Of a stretch of DNA of 64,000 nt, positions 43,241-54,095 are shown piece after piece (position 1 is the stretch's first letter; each line of letters starts with the position of its first letter). Source of the DNA: Piezodorus guildinii (Eukaryota; Arthropoda; Insecta; Hemiptera; Pentatomidae). Both the position numbers and the translations under genes were made by a program. The stretch covers positions 114,098,977-114,162,976 of the forward strand of contig CM041298.1 of NCBI GenBank assembly GCA_023052935.1, given 5' to 3'. The notes beneath the pieces were generated by a model. It was given only the letters and a program-made list of their open reading frames with translations, was not told the origin of the DNA and ran no database searches.

Positions 43241-43516
43241 AAAGGGCCTTGGGCTCGGTACATATAGAGATTTGTACTGTTTCTAGGCCAACGGCTGTGC
43301 AATGAGGTGATTAGGCCTTGATCACGCTCAGCCGCCAGGTTTTTCCCTCCAATATTTATGGGTACCCACTTTTTAGAGGCTGGGTCTGCCCCAAGGTCCC
43401 TATACCCATAGGGGTATAACCATAGGGTCGCCCCCGACTGAATCAACATCAGGATTCCAACCAAGGACCCAGAGAACAGTTGAGTAGTGCTCTATCCATT
43501 AGACTACTTCGCTCCC
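43241..43516 (-). mobile_element. SINE-2, full-length copy
   Basis: On the minus strand from 43516: GGGAGCGAAGTAGTCTAATG, GATAGAGCAC, box-B-like GGTTGGAATCC, GCAGACCCAGCCTC, CACCTCATTGCACAGCCGTT, GGCCTAGAAACAGTACAAAT, ending GAGCCCAAGGCCC and a short AT tail. tRNA-like head with altered box B. Confidence 0.75.
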
Positions 43517-43554
43517 TTATCACACACAATATTTTATTGTTTCTATAATGAAAT

Positions 43555-43975
43555 ATTTTTTTTTTTATTTATTTATTGTAATTTACAACTGTATTAAAGA
43601 ACACAATGAGTGAATATGAGGAATGAAAAAAAATGTCTTGAGAAAGAACTACCCAGTGGTAGCACTTCAATAACTATTTTAACTCAGTAGGTCCCGAGGC
43701 CACCTTCTTTTCAGTCGCCTTGAAGGATTATCTGGGATATCTAAGGAAGATAAATTACGGACAAGTGGATTTGTATGGGCAGGGAGTTTAGAATGAAAAG
43801 AGGAGTATCTATCACGGGCTATGTCTGCAACAAATGGGATGTTAAGGTCATTATGAATGAGTTGATTTGTAACAAAATAAGGAGCATTCAAGATTTTTCA
43901 AAGGATTTTGGATTGTAAGGACTGGATGCGGGAGGAATTAGATGGTTTCGTAGAGCCCCAAAGCTCGATTCCACA
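43555..43975 (-). pseudogene. jockey-A LINE, 3' end, interrupted
   Basis: The minus strand reads ELWGSTKPSN-like sequence, APYFVTNQLIHNDLNIPFVA, DIARDRYSSFHSKLPAHTNP, LDIPDNPSRRLKRRWPRDLL with an intact stop and UTR (poly(A) side at 43555). It is cut at 43975 by jockey-B; its continuation is a 60-bp piece at 45741-45803. Confidence 0.82.
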
Positions 43976-45713
43976 GATCTTAAGACAACTTCCACAGAAA
44001 GCCATTACATTCCTTACATATCTTTATAACAGTATCCTACGCACTACCTATTTTCCTCTCTTATGGAAACATTCAACTATCATCCTTTTCCTGAAACCAG
44101 GCAAACCTTCCAACAGCACGTCATCTTACAGACCTATTAGCCTACTTCCGATCCTCTCAAAAATTTTCGAAAAGCTCCTACTAAAACGAATTCTAGATAA
44201 ATTTAAAAATTTTCCTTCGCATCAGTTTGGATTCCGTCCTCAACATTCCACAGTTCAGCAAGGACTCCGAGTTGTGGATCACATTTCCTCTGCCCTTGAG
44301 TGCAAGGAGTATTGTTCGGGTGCCTTTCTGGACATAGCTCAAGCTTTTGACCGGGTGTGGCGCCCGGGATTGCTCTTTAAGCTCAAAACCCATTTACCTC
44401 AATCCTTATACCTAATCCTCCGATCCTATTTATCAAACCGCTCCTTCCGAGTTCGCTGTGGTTCCGAATTTTCCAAACATTATACTGTTAAGGCCGGTGT
44501 TCCTCAAGGCAGCGTCTTAGGACCCGTCCTCTACATCCTCTACACCGCCGATATCCCTACCGATCCCGATACCTTTCTGGCAACATTTGCTGACGACACA
44601 GCCATTTTATCATCCAATTCCGATCCTGAAGTAGCATCTCTAAATCTCCAAAGGCACCTTTCCCTTGTCGAAGACTGGTGTAAGGCTTGGCGAATTAAGG
44701 TGAACGAAAGCAAATGTACACACGTCACCTTCACCCTTCGACGTAAATCCTGTCCAACAGTTAAATTTAATTCCATACCGCTTCCTTCCTCAGACACAGT
44801 CCGGTACCTTGGCTTTTTACTAGACAAAAGACTGACGTGGAACCCACATACGAGACTTAAAAGGATAGAACTCAACCGCAGATTCGGCCGGTTATACAAA
44901 TTACTAAACAGAAAATCTCATCTTACAGTCGACAACAAATTACTAATATATAAGACAGTACTGAAACCTATATGGACCTACGGACTTGAACTATGGGGGA
45001 CAACTAAACATTCTAACATCAAACGTATCCAATCCTTCCAATCCAAAGTCCTCCGAACAATAGTTAATGCTCCTTATTACGTTACCAACTGTACCCTACA
45101 ACATGACCTTAATATTCCATTTATTTTAGATCTGGTACCATCCAAATTCTCCAAATTCCATCAGAACCTTCTTCATCATCCTAATCCTCTTGCTCAATCG
45201 CTTTCCAGCTTCACCCATCCCTAGAATCCTCCTCGAAGATTGAAACGGCAGTGGCCCCGCGACGTTTTGTAAACATTTATCTGGAGTTCTGACACTGGTC
45301 AGATCCTCCACTCATGTACTGTATGTTTGTGGCTATTCCGCTCTGGCTCGGCCTCCACTGGCATACACCAGTGAAGCGCTGAGTGGGAGGCGCTGGGATC
45401 TCTTGGATTCCGCTTCTCCCCCCACTTGTGGGGGGAGCAGCCGAGTCTAGGGTTCCTTTGGCTGATTGTATATATTGTATATAGTTAAGTATGCTTGTAT
45501 GATTTTTATTTATTTCCAACTTGTATTTATCTCTACTACAGGTTGTTGTTTTGATTTGTTTCTTGTTGCTTTTTTTTTGTATAAATTTGAATTTATTTAT
45601 TTCCGATTTTATGTAAATTGACTTTATCATTATTGGCTGTATATATTGTATGAATGTGTACTACATCTCTATTACTACTGTTCATTATGCAACAAATTGT
45701 AATATTTCTCAAT

Positions 45714-45740
<27 letters not shown>
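43976..45740 (+). pseudogene. jockey-B LINE, longest copy (RT domain)
   Basis: A frame open from 43908 to 45224 (438 aa) gives jockey-clade RT from residue ~23: LFLKPGKPSNSTSSYRPISL, HQFGFRPQHSTVQQGL, motif A FLDIAQAFDRVWRPG (Asp near 142), GVPQGSVLGPVLYILY, motif C FADDTAIL (Asp pair near 229-230), RYLGFLLDKRLTWNPHTRLK, ELWGTTKHSN. The first ~22 residues are antisense jockey-A, so the ATG is not native. A TAG at 45222 lies 15 codons before the normal NPPRRLKRQWPRDVL end. The ~460-nt 3' UTR ends in a long poly(A) (45712-45740). Catalytic motifs are intact, but the ORF1 and endonuclease parts are missing. Confidence 0.88.
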
Positions 45741-45744
<4 letters not shown>

Positions 45745-45803
45745 CGTGTTGTAGTAATCGATGTCTTCGAGCAGTTTCTTGTCGTTTCAGTCTTGTGTGA
45801 GGA
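45741..45803 (-). pseudogene. jockey-A, short continuation after jockey-B insertion
   Basis: AGTACGTGTTGTAGTAATCG ... GCAGTTTCTTGTCGTTTCAG TCTTGTGTG matches the minus-strand segment encoding LKRQETARRFRLLQHLLD. About 85 nt present in sister copies between the two halves is absent, and no TSD is visible. Confidence 0.65.
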
Positions 45804-45806
45804 ATA

Positions 45807-46300
45807 ATGAAATATAAATATTTTATTATTACTATAGTGAAATATAAATATTTTATTATTACTATAATGAAATATAAATATTTTATTATTTATATAATGA
45901 AATATAAATATTTTATTATTACTATAATGAAATATAAATATTTTATTATTACTATAATGAAATATAAATATTTTATTATTACTATAATGAAATATAAATA
46001 TTTTATTATTACTATAATGAAATATAAATATTTTATTATTACTATAATGAAATATAAATATTTTATTATTACTATAATGAAATATAAATATTTTATTATT
46101 TATATAATGAAATATAAATATTTTATTATTACTATAATGAAATATAAATATTTTATTATTACTATAATGAAATATAAATATTTTATTATTACTATAATGA
46201 AATATAAATATTTTATTATTTATATAATGAAATATAAATATTTTATTATTTCTATATAAATATCAAATATTTTATTATTTCTATATGAATATCAAATATT
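45807..46300. repeat. 30-bp minisatellite, 15 units
   Basis: Unit ATGAAATATAAATATTTTAT + TATTACTATA repeated 15 times without length variation to 46256, then degenerate units to about 46300. Units 3, 10 and 14 have TATTTATATA instead of TATTACTATA, unit 15 has TTTCTATA. Since 30 is a multiple of 3 and the unit has ATG, it creates a false 150-codon frame of MKYKYFIITI repeats. Confidence 0.95.
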
Positions 46301-46479
46301 ACGGTTACTAATCAAACTAAAAATTTTGTCAGTTGGGAACGAATAGTTATATTTTGGTATTACAATACAAATATATTTGCACAGGAAACAAACTTGTAAG
46401 TACAATGATATAATGCTAATCCCGATTGCTAAGTACTTTCATTTTGGGCATTCTTTCCTGAAGGTTTAAAATTAAAATA
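46301..46479. other. spacer
   Basis: Nothing assigned. Confidence 0.4.
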
Positions 46480-47260
46480 CATTGTAATTTAGTTTTTCAT
46501 TAACCGAGGAAAATGAAAATTGAAATCGTTTTAGAATTAGCCTTTTATTTCTAATACGATGATCAATGATTATTATAATGATCAATGTAGGCAATTATTT
46601 TGGCGCTTATGAACCCGCACACCACAATTGGATTTATAAAGAATAAATCAAATGCATTTATACTGGACTTCTTTATCATTTCCTTTTCGTGTAATAATCT
46701 TCGAATTAATTCAAAAAAATTATCCGGATTTAAGAACACTTTTCATTTTTTCTATATCTTAATAATAACCAAGTTATAGGGGAAACACATCTTTTATAAG
46801 CTGTAAAGGCCATATTCGATTTTTAAAATACTAGTATTTCTCGTAGTCTCTATCGTAAACAATTTTGAACATTTTTTTCTCTTTCTTTAAAGATAACTAA
46901 GTTATAGACTTATAAATAGCTAAATTGGTGATCTGCTCCTGGTTCTCTGTGTTTTTTTCCTTATTCTTTAACGGAGTTATTGAATTGAAAAATTTTCAAT
47001 CAGACACATTTTTAAAAAATCTAATCGGCTAATATTAATGCCAAAGTGTTGGATTATTCCTAGATGGCGTGTTATCATGACAAAATAAAAAAAAAAAAAA
47101 AAATGCGTGCGACGCATGCCGGATTAAGGGATTTTTTGATTCGTTTATTTGGCTTTTGCACATTTTGAAACGTAAGACTTCCTTTTGAGGGAGGAGATTT
47201 TTTGTTTTCTTATTTTTGTTTTAATGGTCGATTGTGCAAAGGTTCGTTGAAAATAATCAT
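46480..47260 (+). repeat. R3, divergent copy
   Basis: Shares with other R3 copies TTTTTTCTATATCTTAATAA, ACCAAGTTATAGGGGAAACA, TTTGAAACGTAAGACTTCCT, GGTCGATTGTGCAAAGG. Non-coding. Confidence 0.5.
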
Positions 47261-47302
47261 AATAATATTAATCCACCAAAAGAATAAAAAGTAGTTTTTA
47301 TT

Positions 47303-47783
47303 TATTAACAATTAGTCGGTTTTATCGGCTTTTCACCACTCTCCATTAACCTTTAAAATTACGTGTATTAGATAATATTTATCTAATAATTAATATTTAA
47401 CTATTCGATAAAAAATATTAAATAATTAATATTCTAAATCTTTAGCTATCCAACGGTATATTATACATTTATATTACTATTCGTGTGTTCAAAAACACAA
47501 AAATTGCATAAAAAAATATGTTTGTACTTTTCTCCATTAGTTGTCTATCAAATTCGCCTAAATTACCTATTTACCCGTTATTTATCAATGCTAATAAGAT
47601 GATGTTCCAAATGTTATGTTCCAACACACATACACACACACACCCAGACTTTTTTGCGGGACTTTGCTATTTGGACTCAAGGGACCCTAAAACGTGTATT
47701 TCCGTTGAAAACTGGAATTCGAAAAGTTTCACGATCGCAATACTTTTCTTTACTATATATTTCATATATAGGTAAGTAAAAGT
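47303..47783 (+). mobile_element. Helitron-like element, internally deleted
   Basis: 5'-side blocks (GGTTTTATCGGCTTTTCACC, TAGCTATCCAACGGTATATT) join directly at about 47620 to the (CA)n and hairpin end (GACTTTTTTGCGGGACTTTG, CACGATCGCAATACTTTTCT, AGGTAAGTAAAAGTA). Roughly half the element is missing; the deletion endpoints resemble those of the copy at 58437. Confidence 0.75.
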
Positions 47784-47859
47784 AAAAATATATATTTGCT
47801 CTACTCACTATATAGATGGAAAAATTTAAAATATAGATTTATAATTTAATTAATTTTAT

Positions 47860-48391
47860 ATTATGTAAGTTTTAGTCTGTCAGGGCTTAAAGGCTGATAT
47901 TTAAAAATGTCTTCATCTGAAGTACCTCTATTTTTATATACTAAGAAGAATTAACTATACCATCTTATCAGGATTGATGAAAACCGACTAAATATAAAAG
48001 TTGAACGAATTTGATAACTAACTAAAGGAGAAAGGAGCAAAAATATATTTTTTAATGTAAGTTTTGGTTTTTTGAGCATAAGAACTGCATCATAAATGTA
48101 TAATATACCGTTGGAAAGCTAAAGATTTATTATGTTATTAATAAAAAAATTGTGTTATATACATTGCTGTAAAATACAATGTAAAGTGGCAAGTAGGGCA
48201 TACGATTATTACTGATAATTATACGTAACAATTTGATATAGATATATTATTTAATCTAAATCATATGCTCTAACGAAACTGATAAACATATTATTTAAAT
48301 TAGCTTCAACATTTTAAGATTTAAGATTATTTAATAGATCTTAAATTGATTTTAAGTAGGTTATTGAAAGTCTCGTGCTACCTACACCAGA
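47860..48391 (-). mobile_element. Helitron-like element, divergent 5' part
   Basis: GTCTGTCAGGGCTTAAAGGC, ATAATATACCGTTGGAAAGC and a terminal TATTGAAAGTCTCGTGCTAC CTACACCAGA. The terminus differs clearly from the common sequence; with 62340-62665 it may define an older subfamily. Confidence 0.65.
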
Positions 48392-48660
48392 TTTTTTAAA
48401 TTAATAAATCATCAATTTCCACGCATCATGGTTTGAACGATTATTACTGTACTTCCCGGAGAATAAAATATGAGATAGAGAAATAAGAAAAGAATCAAGA
48501 GAAAAACAAAAAATAATAACCAACAGCAACACACAATTTTCCACTTGGCATTCTCTACATATAATCTGAGGGCTTAGAACTCTCTTTAGATTAAGCCGGT
48601 GGAAATGAGAATTGAATAAGTAAAAAAAAAAAAAAAAAAACATAGAAAAAATAAAAGGCT
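48392..48660. other. spacer
   Basis: No assignment. An A-run at 48622-48640. Confidence 0.4.
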
Positions 48661-49089
48661 GGAAGGAATTAATCCGGGTGGCGGTCATTAAATGAAACAA
48701 CTAAATAGTTTCAACTATTTTATTGTTTGCCAACGTTTCGACCCCCTTTGTGGGTCATCATCAGGGCTGAAGGTGTAGAAATGATGGCTTGTTGAGATGA
48801 GAATGATGTAATTAGTTGACCGTTGAGAATTACTGGAAGGAATTAATCCGGGTGGCGGTCATTAAATGAAACAACTAAATAGTTTCAACTATTTTATTGT
48901 TTGCCAACGTTTCGACCCCCTTTGTGGGTCATCATTATTTCTACACCTTCAGCCCTGATGATGACCCACAAAGGGGATCGAAACGTTGGCAAACAATAAA
49001 ATAGTTGAAACTATTTAATTGTTTCATTTAATGACCGCCACCCGGATTAATTCCTTCCAGTAATTCTCAACTGTCAACTAATTACATCC
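48661..49089 (-). mobile_element. Penelope-like terminal-repeat cluster with hammerhead-type cores
   Basis: A 174-bp unit (48661-48834) is followed by a partial direct copy (48835-48933) and by an inverted copy (48934-49089). Each holds GAAACGTTGGC next to a GACCC/GGGTC stem; the first and third have CTGATGA (minus 48764-48758; plus 48955-48961), the second is cut within that box. The unit also has TTCATTTAATGACCGCCACC and TTCAACTATTTTATTGTTTG. Tandem plus inverted partial copies are typical of Penelope-like elements, whose terminal repeats carry hammerhead ribozymes. No RT or GIY-YIG coding is present nearby. Confidence 0.65.
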
Positions 49090-49414
49090 ACAAAAAATAA
49101 AAGGATTTTAAAGTCTGAATAGGAAAAAGCATTTTTTTTTCAGATTAAATAAGCACTCAAGAGAAGAAAAAAAAATAAAGAATGAAAAATATTTTATATA
49201 AGTATCGGAGATAGTTTAGTACGAATAGGGTCTAATAAAAGCGAAAAATATATTGATTTTTTGAATTTGTTAAATAGTTTGTGTACTGCTAAAACCATGA
49301 AGAAAGTGAAAATATAATTTGTATGATTTGGTGAAATATGAGTAAATTAATTTAGTTTTCTGACGATGCTATACACATACATCATCGCCCTCTCTCTCTC
49401 TATACTCTTTCTCT

Positions 49415-49418
<4 letters not shown>
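49090..49418. other. AT-rich spacer
   Basis: Contains CT-repeats near 49388-49412. No coding region. Confidence 0.4.

Positions 49419-49481
<63 letters not shown>
49419..49481. repeat. (TA)n microsatellite
   Basis: About 31 TA units. Confidence 0.95.
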
Positions 49482-49484
<3 letters not shown>

Positions 49485-49536
49485 CAGAAAAATATTACAG
49501 ACAAATTAAATTAGAATAAACACAAACAAAAAATAT

Positions 49537-50092
49537 CACGACTTTCTCCTTACCGCCGTTGTTGAAATCGATTAAAGAATTTTCACATAAAGTTAGAGAT
49601 AAAAATGAGTGAAACTAATAAAGAATTAATTAAATTGAATTTCTATAGAAACATCTATTATATTATTATCAGAAGTAATTCTCAGTTAGTTTTATAGGCT
49701 TTTCATCACTCTTTATTACCTTTTATAAGCTTGCGTATAAGATAATATTTTTTTCTAAAATCTTCAGCTTTCCAACGGTATACTACACATCTTTATTACT
49801 GTTCTTATGCTTAAAAACGTTAAATTGCATTTAAAAAATATGTTTGAATTTTTCTCCTTCTGTTGGAGATCGAATTAGTTCAACTTATATATTTACCTGT
49901 TTTTTTATCGTTGATAAGAAGATCATATTGTTCTTTTTTTAGTATCTATAAAATTAAAGGTACTTTAGAAGAAGAAAATTTAAAATATCGGCAATTAAGC
50001 CCTGTCAGATTATTTCAATCAGAATGAAACCTACAATATATTAAAGCCCATAAACTTTTACAGAGATATAGTGAGTTTAATCAAAATCGTTA
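49537..50092 (+). mobile_element. Helitron-like element, 5' half
   Basis: Starts at CACGACTTTCTCCTTACCGC (lacking the first ~18 bp) and runs to TATAGTGAGTTTAATCAAAA TCG. The A-rich 49482-49536 before it resembles 50116-50190 after it. Confidence 0.75.
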
Positions 50093-50109
50093 GTATATAG
50101 TATATCGTA

Positions 50110-50660
50110 TATATATACATCAGAATAATATTACAGAAAAATTAAATTAGAGCTTCAGTGTCTTAGAATAAACAAAAACAAAAAATATCACAAATAACAA
50201 AGACAATGAATAGTTATAAATTAATAGGCAGCTTCTTAAAATAATTTAGAAAAACTAACAAAATAAATTAGACAAGAATAAATAAAAAAAAATGTGTTCA
50301 TAAATACAGTGAAAAAATAAGTTTATAATGGTTATGAATATGTGTGAAATAAAATTCATAAATCTTTAAATACGATACAAAATAAAATATGTTAAATAAT
50401 CGTTTATCTCTGCTCCATTTACCGATTTTCTTATTGAAATTTGAAAATCAGTTGGGGTGATTTGAAAATTGGAAGTGTTAAACAAACTGGATTTGAAGGT
50501 CGGAAGAGTATTGGAATGACGGATATAAGAAGGAATAGAATTCTATACGGACGAGGATCGGATAAGGAAAGATCTGTCGAAAGCTTTAAGTTTGATGGGG
50601 CGATATATACAGGTCTGACGGTCGCGAACAAGTGTTGCGGGAGTGGACGGAGGATTTAAA
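50110..50660 (-). pseudogene. CR1/L2-like LINE, extreme C-terminus and 3' UTR
   Basis: The minus strand reads, with one stop, YRPIKLKAFDRSFLIRSSSV, then NSIPSYIRHSNTLPTFKSSL followed by a stop and an AT-rich UTR. The layout FxRSFLxRSxxxxNSxPxxIR..xLxTFKxxL matches 23.4 kb and 10.4 kb. Confidence 0.6.
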
Positions 50661-50727
50661 TGTAATTATAACAGAGATGTATGATGGACGTTGAGATCGG
50701 AGAATTTGGAAGAGAAAGAATGCCAGG

Positions 50728-51359
50728 AGAAACGAAAAGTCCTACGAGACTGAAATTTTATATTTAAGACAACTATACGCTCGAGATGTTACAGCAACTT
50801 TTTCATCAAAATCACCGGAAGATCACCGACCCTAATGATTTTGATTAAACTCGCTTTATCTATGTAAAATTGTATGGGCTTATGGGGGTAAAATTTTAAA
50901 TTTTCTTCTTCTAAAGTACCTTTAATTTTATAGATACTAGAAGAACAATATGATATTCTTATCAACGATAAAAACACAGGTAAATATATAAGATGAACTA
51001 ATTCGATCTCTAACTAAAGGAGAAAAATGCAAACATTTTTTTTTTCGTTTTTAAGCATAAGAACAGTAATAAAGATGTGTAGTATACCGTTGGAAAGCTG
51101 AAGATTTTAGAAAAAAATATTATCTTATACGCAAGCTTATAAAAGGTAATAAAGAGTGATGAAAAGCCGATAAAACTAACTGAGAATTACTTCTGATAAT
51201 AATATAATAGATTTTTAATAAAACACATGTTTCTATAGAAATTCAAAATTATTAATTCTTTATTAGTTTCACTCATTTTTATCTCTAACTGTATGTGAAA
51301 ATTCTTTAATCGATTTGAGCAACGGTAGTAAGTAAAGGTCGTGTGTTGCCCGCACCAGA
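50728..51359 (-). mobile_element. Helitron-like element, hairpin end missing
   Basis: From GAAACGAAAAGTCCTACGAG to the TCTGGTGCGGGCAACACACG terminus (reverse). Good family match through AGTATACCGTTGGAAAGCTG and GAAAAGCCGATAAAACTAAC; about 100 bp are deleted around 50815-50890. Confidence 0.78.
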
Positions 51360-51904
51360 TTTTTTATAAGAAAACTTTAAGCAGAATATATTTTAAAATA
51401 TACAAAAAAAATTATACAATATATTAAAAATAAACACTGAAGAAAGAGATTAAGAAATAATAAATAAATAAAAGAAAAGGAACAAATGAATCGTAGTAAA
51501 AACTGTATTGAAATCAGTCCCTCTTTACCAATAACATGTTTATGGGCTAACAACAACATTTTAACTTGTAAGTTTTTTTTTATTGCATATTAAGTTTCGT
51601 ACAATCTTGCGCTTTCCAACGGTATATTTTTAGTATATATTACTGCTTATATTTCAAGAATAATTTTTTGATGACTTGATTACATAAAATTATTTTTTCC
51701 CGGCTAAAAAAGCTATATTTCAATGTATTTTACTTTTAAACCTTAATGGAAGATGATAGTAAAAACAGACCAATGGCTTAGGAGTTCACGGAAACCTAAA
51801 ATCATGGTGTAATTTTATAAATATCGAGATGGGTCTCATGATGAATAAAATTCTAGTTATACTTATTCTACATTCCTCATTCCTACATATTTTCTTATTA
51901 TCCA
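51360..51904. other. AT-rich spacer, possible decayed repeat
   Basis: 51600-51640 (TTGCGCTTTCCAACGGTATA) resembles the Helitron-like block in reverse, as at 15718. Possibly an older related family. Confidence 0.35.
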
Positions 51905-53465
51905 GTCATATCTCAGTAATAGATCCTTTATAATAAATCACAATAGTTTCTACTCCTCCTCCTTTTCTCAGTATGGTGTTCCTCAAAGCAGCATCCTAGG
52001 ATCCGTGCTTTATACAGTCTATACAGCTTATGTCCCAACCCATCCTCATACTTTCCTTTCCACCTGTGCTGATGACATTTGTGTGTTATCAGTAGATAAA
52101 GACCCAGTCCTTGCCTCTCACACACTACAATCCCATATCAAAGACCTTGAAGTATGCTGTCAAATTTGGAGAATAAAAATTATGTCCAAAAAATCCCATC
52201 AAATAACCTTTACCCTTCGTCGTAAACCTATAACTCCCTGCCCCACAGTAACCTTTAATCGCACACAACTAGTTCCTGTTGAACAGACCCAATACCTCTA
52301 AGACTAAAACGACAAGAAACTGCTCGCCGTTTTCGGCTACTTCAACATTTAGACAAACGGTCAAAGCTTTCTCTAAACTACAAAAGGCTCATCTACATGA
52401 CTGTCATAAGACGGATTAGAACTATGGGGGTCTACCAAACCACCGTATCGAATCTTTACAATCCAAAATACATCGTAAAATCTTAATACTCCAAATTTTG
52501 TCACGAATAAACTTATCCATAAAGACCTTAATGTTTCATATGTTACTGATTTGGCCCAAACCAGGTATCATTAATTCACTGTTTTCCATTCTTTCTTCTT
52601 CTTCAATTCCTGATAATCCTCCAAAGCGTTAGAAAAGAAGATGGCCTCGAGACATTCTAGGTTAGAATATTTTTAGAGTTCCGCCATTGGGTGGTGTCTC
52701 TACATGTATTTTTATAATAATAATAATAATAATAGGCTTACCGAACCCGAAGGTTCGATGCCGATACCACCAAACTTCGCCAGCACAGACTCGTCCAATG
52801 TTCGCCAGTCAAGCCCAAGCCCCCGAGATCAGCTTTAACGCAATCCTCCCATCGCCGCTTCAGCCTTCTTTTCGGACGCTTACCAGTCGGATCAGCAAAT
52901 ACCAACTTTCTCGGAATCCGTTCCTCACCGAGCCCAACAATTTTACTCGCCCATTTGAGTCTCCGCGACGCTATCAACTCAATTATATTCACATGATACA
53001 AGTTCCGCAATTCCGCGTTGTGCAACCTTCTAAACTCCCCAGTGGCCTCATCTCTCTTCGGACCAAATATTTTACGCAGCACCTTATTTTCGAAAACCTT
53101 AAGCCGTTGTTCATCCCTCAAAGTAAGCGGCCACGTTTCACATCCGTAAAGAACCGTTGAAAGAATAAAATTTTATAAATTCTAACCTTTAACTTTTTAG
53201 ATAGAAGCCGTGAGCTAAGTAACTTAGCAACTGAATAATAACACGCATTTCCCACCTTTAACCGGGACTTTATTTCTTCCTAGATTTCATTTTTTCTTGA
53301 TATCATTGAACCTAAATACTTGAATTTTTTTACGAATTCAAAAGTATGCCCTGATATATCAATATCACCATGATCGCCACCATTTCTGCTACTAATCATA
53401 TATTTCGTCATGTATTTTTATATAGTTGTAAATATTAATAAATATGTTTAAATAAAAAAAAATAC
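51905..53465 (+). pseudogene. jockey-A LINE, interrupted by RTE-2
   Basis: Coding 51970-52680: YGVPQSSILGSVLYTVYTAY, TFLSTCADDICVLSVDKDPV (motif C ADD), KIMSKKSHQITFTLRRKPIT, then frame breaks, ..ETARRFRLLQHL.., and DNPPKR.KRRWPRDIL at the end. The 3' UTR is split by RTE-2 (52717-53409) and resumes TAGTTGTAAATATTAATAAA with poly(A) at about 53452-53463. Numerous lesions. Confidence 0.82.
52717..53409 (-). pseudogene. RTE-2 LINE, 5'-truncated, 13-bp TSD
   Basis: TSD atgtatttttata at 52704-52716 and 53410-53422. The minus strand carries MISSRNGG, HTFEFVKKFKYLGS-like sequence, then LRDEQRLKVFENKVLRKIFG, ELRNLYHVNIIELIASRRLK, WASKIVGLGEERIPRKLVFA and GRPKR/RRWEDCVKADLGGL, ending SNLRVR and stop beside the TTA-repeat tail (52717-52735). 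It begins just downstream of the YADD motif, so it has no catalytic centre. Confidence 0.9.
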
Positions 53466-53984
53466 TTAAACTTTTTTTATGAGATCTACTAAAAGTGTAT
53501 CATAGATGTCTTAGTAACAAACTTATATAAAATTTAATTAAAGATTCTCAGTATCAAAGGGAATATACTTTTAAACAAAACCGTTGAAAGAGAACAACTG
53601 TAAATTGACCACATGTAGCCGTTGGGTTTGCGGTGGCCGACAGAGGCTGGTAATTAAGCGCTACACGGTGAAAGCGAACCCAAACCCAGTGGACGATAGT
53701 CCGCAGGCTCGACAATTAGAACCGCCTCGTATTTCCTACTCTAATGCCCTCACTATTTTATAGCCACTCCTTCTAAACCTTCTTTAATCTCTTTCCATTG
53801 AATATAGGGCTTACAAACTACGGGGGTACAATACCCAAGTGTACCTCCCCCCTCTTATATCGAACAGTTTATGTTGCCTTTAGGGGGTGCCTTATATACC
53901 TTATGGTTTGCTTGTATTTTATTGTTTTGTATTCTTAGCTGAGTTTCATTTCTAGTATAGATTTAACTCTTGCGAATATTTTGT
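53466..53984. other. unassigned, with a GC-rich inverted repeat
   Basis: 53625-53705 contains GGGTTTG/CAAACCC as complementary arms about 50 nt apart in a GC-rich patch. It does not fold by eye into a tRNA. The rest is without assignment. Confidence 0.35.
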
Positions 53985-54095
53985 TTCGTGTTACATATAG
54001 AATATCCTCGACTCCCAAACTCTCTCCACATTTAAATCCCGCCTATTCAGCCATTTCCTGTCAATCCAATTTCCAAATAATCCCAGGTAGATGCT
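53985..54095 (+). pseudogene. CR1/L2-like LINE C-terminal scrap
   Basis: Reads LDSQTLSTFKSRLFSHFLSI and QFPNNPR then stop, the family's LSTFKxxLF end. Only about 30 codons. Confidence 0.5.

Noticed and set aside
43908..43975. ATG at 43908 as native start of a 438-aa jockey protein
   Set aside because: The first ~22 codons are antisense jockey-A sequence; the jockey-B part starts at about 43976 and is 5'-truncated.
45807..46256. CRISPR array (regular ~30-bp units)
   Set aside because: Units are contiguous with no spacers, and the window is eukaryotic.
45807..46259. 150-aa open frame of MKYKYFIITI repeats as a repetitive protein gene
   Set aside because: It is only a 30-bp minisatellite whose period is divisible by three; no promoter, splice or composition evidence for a gene.
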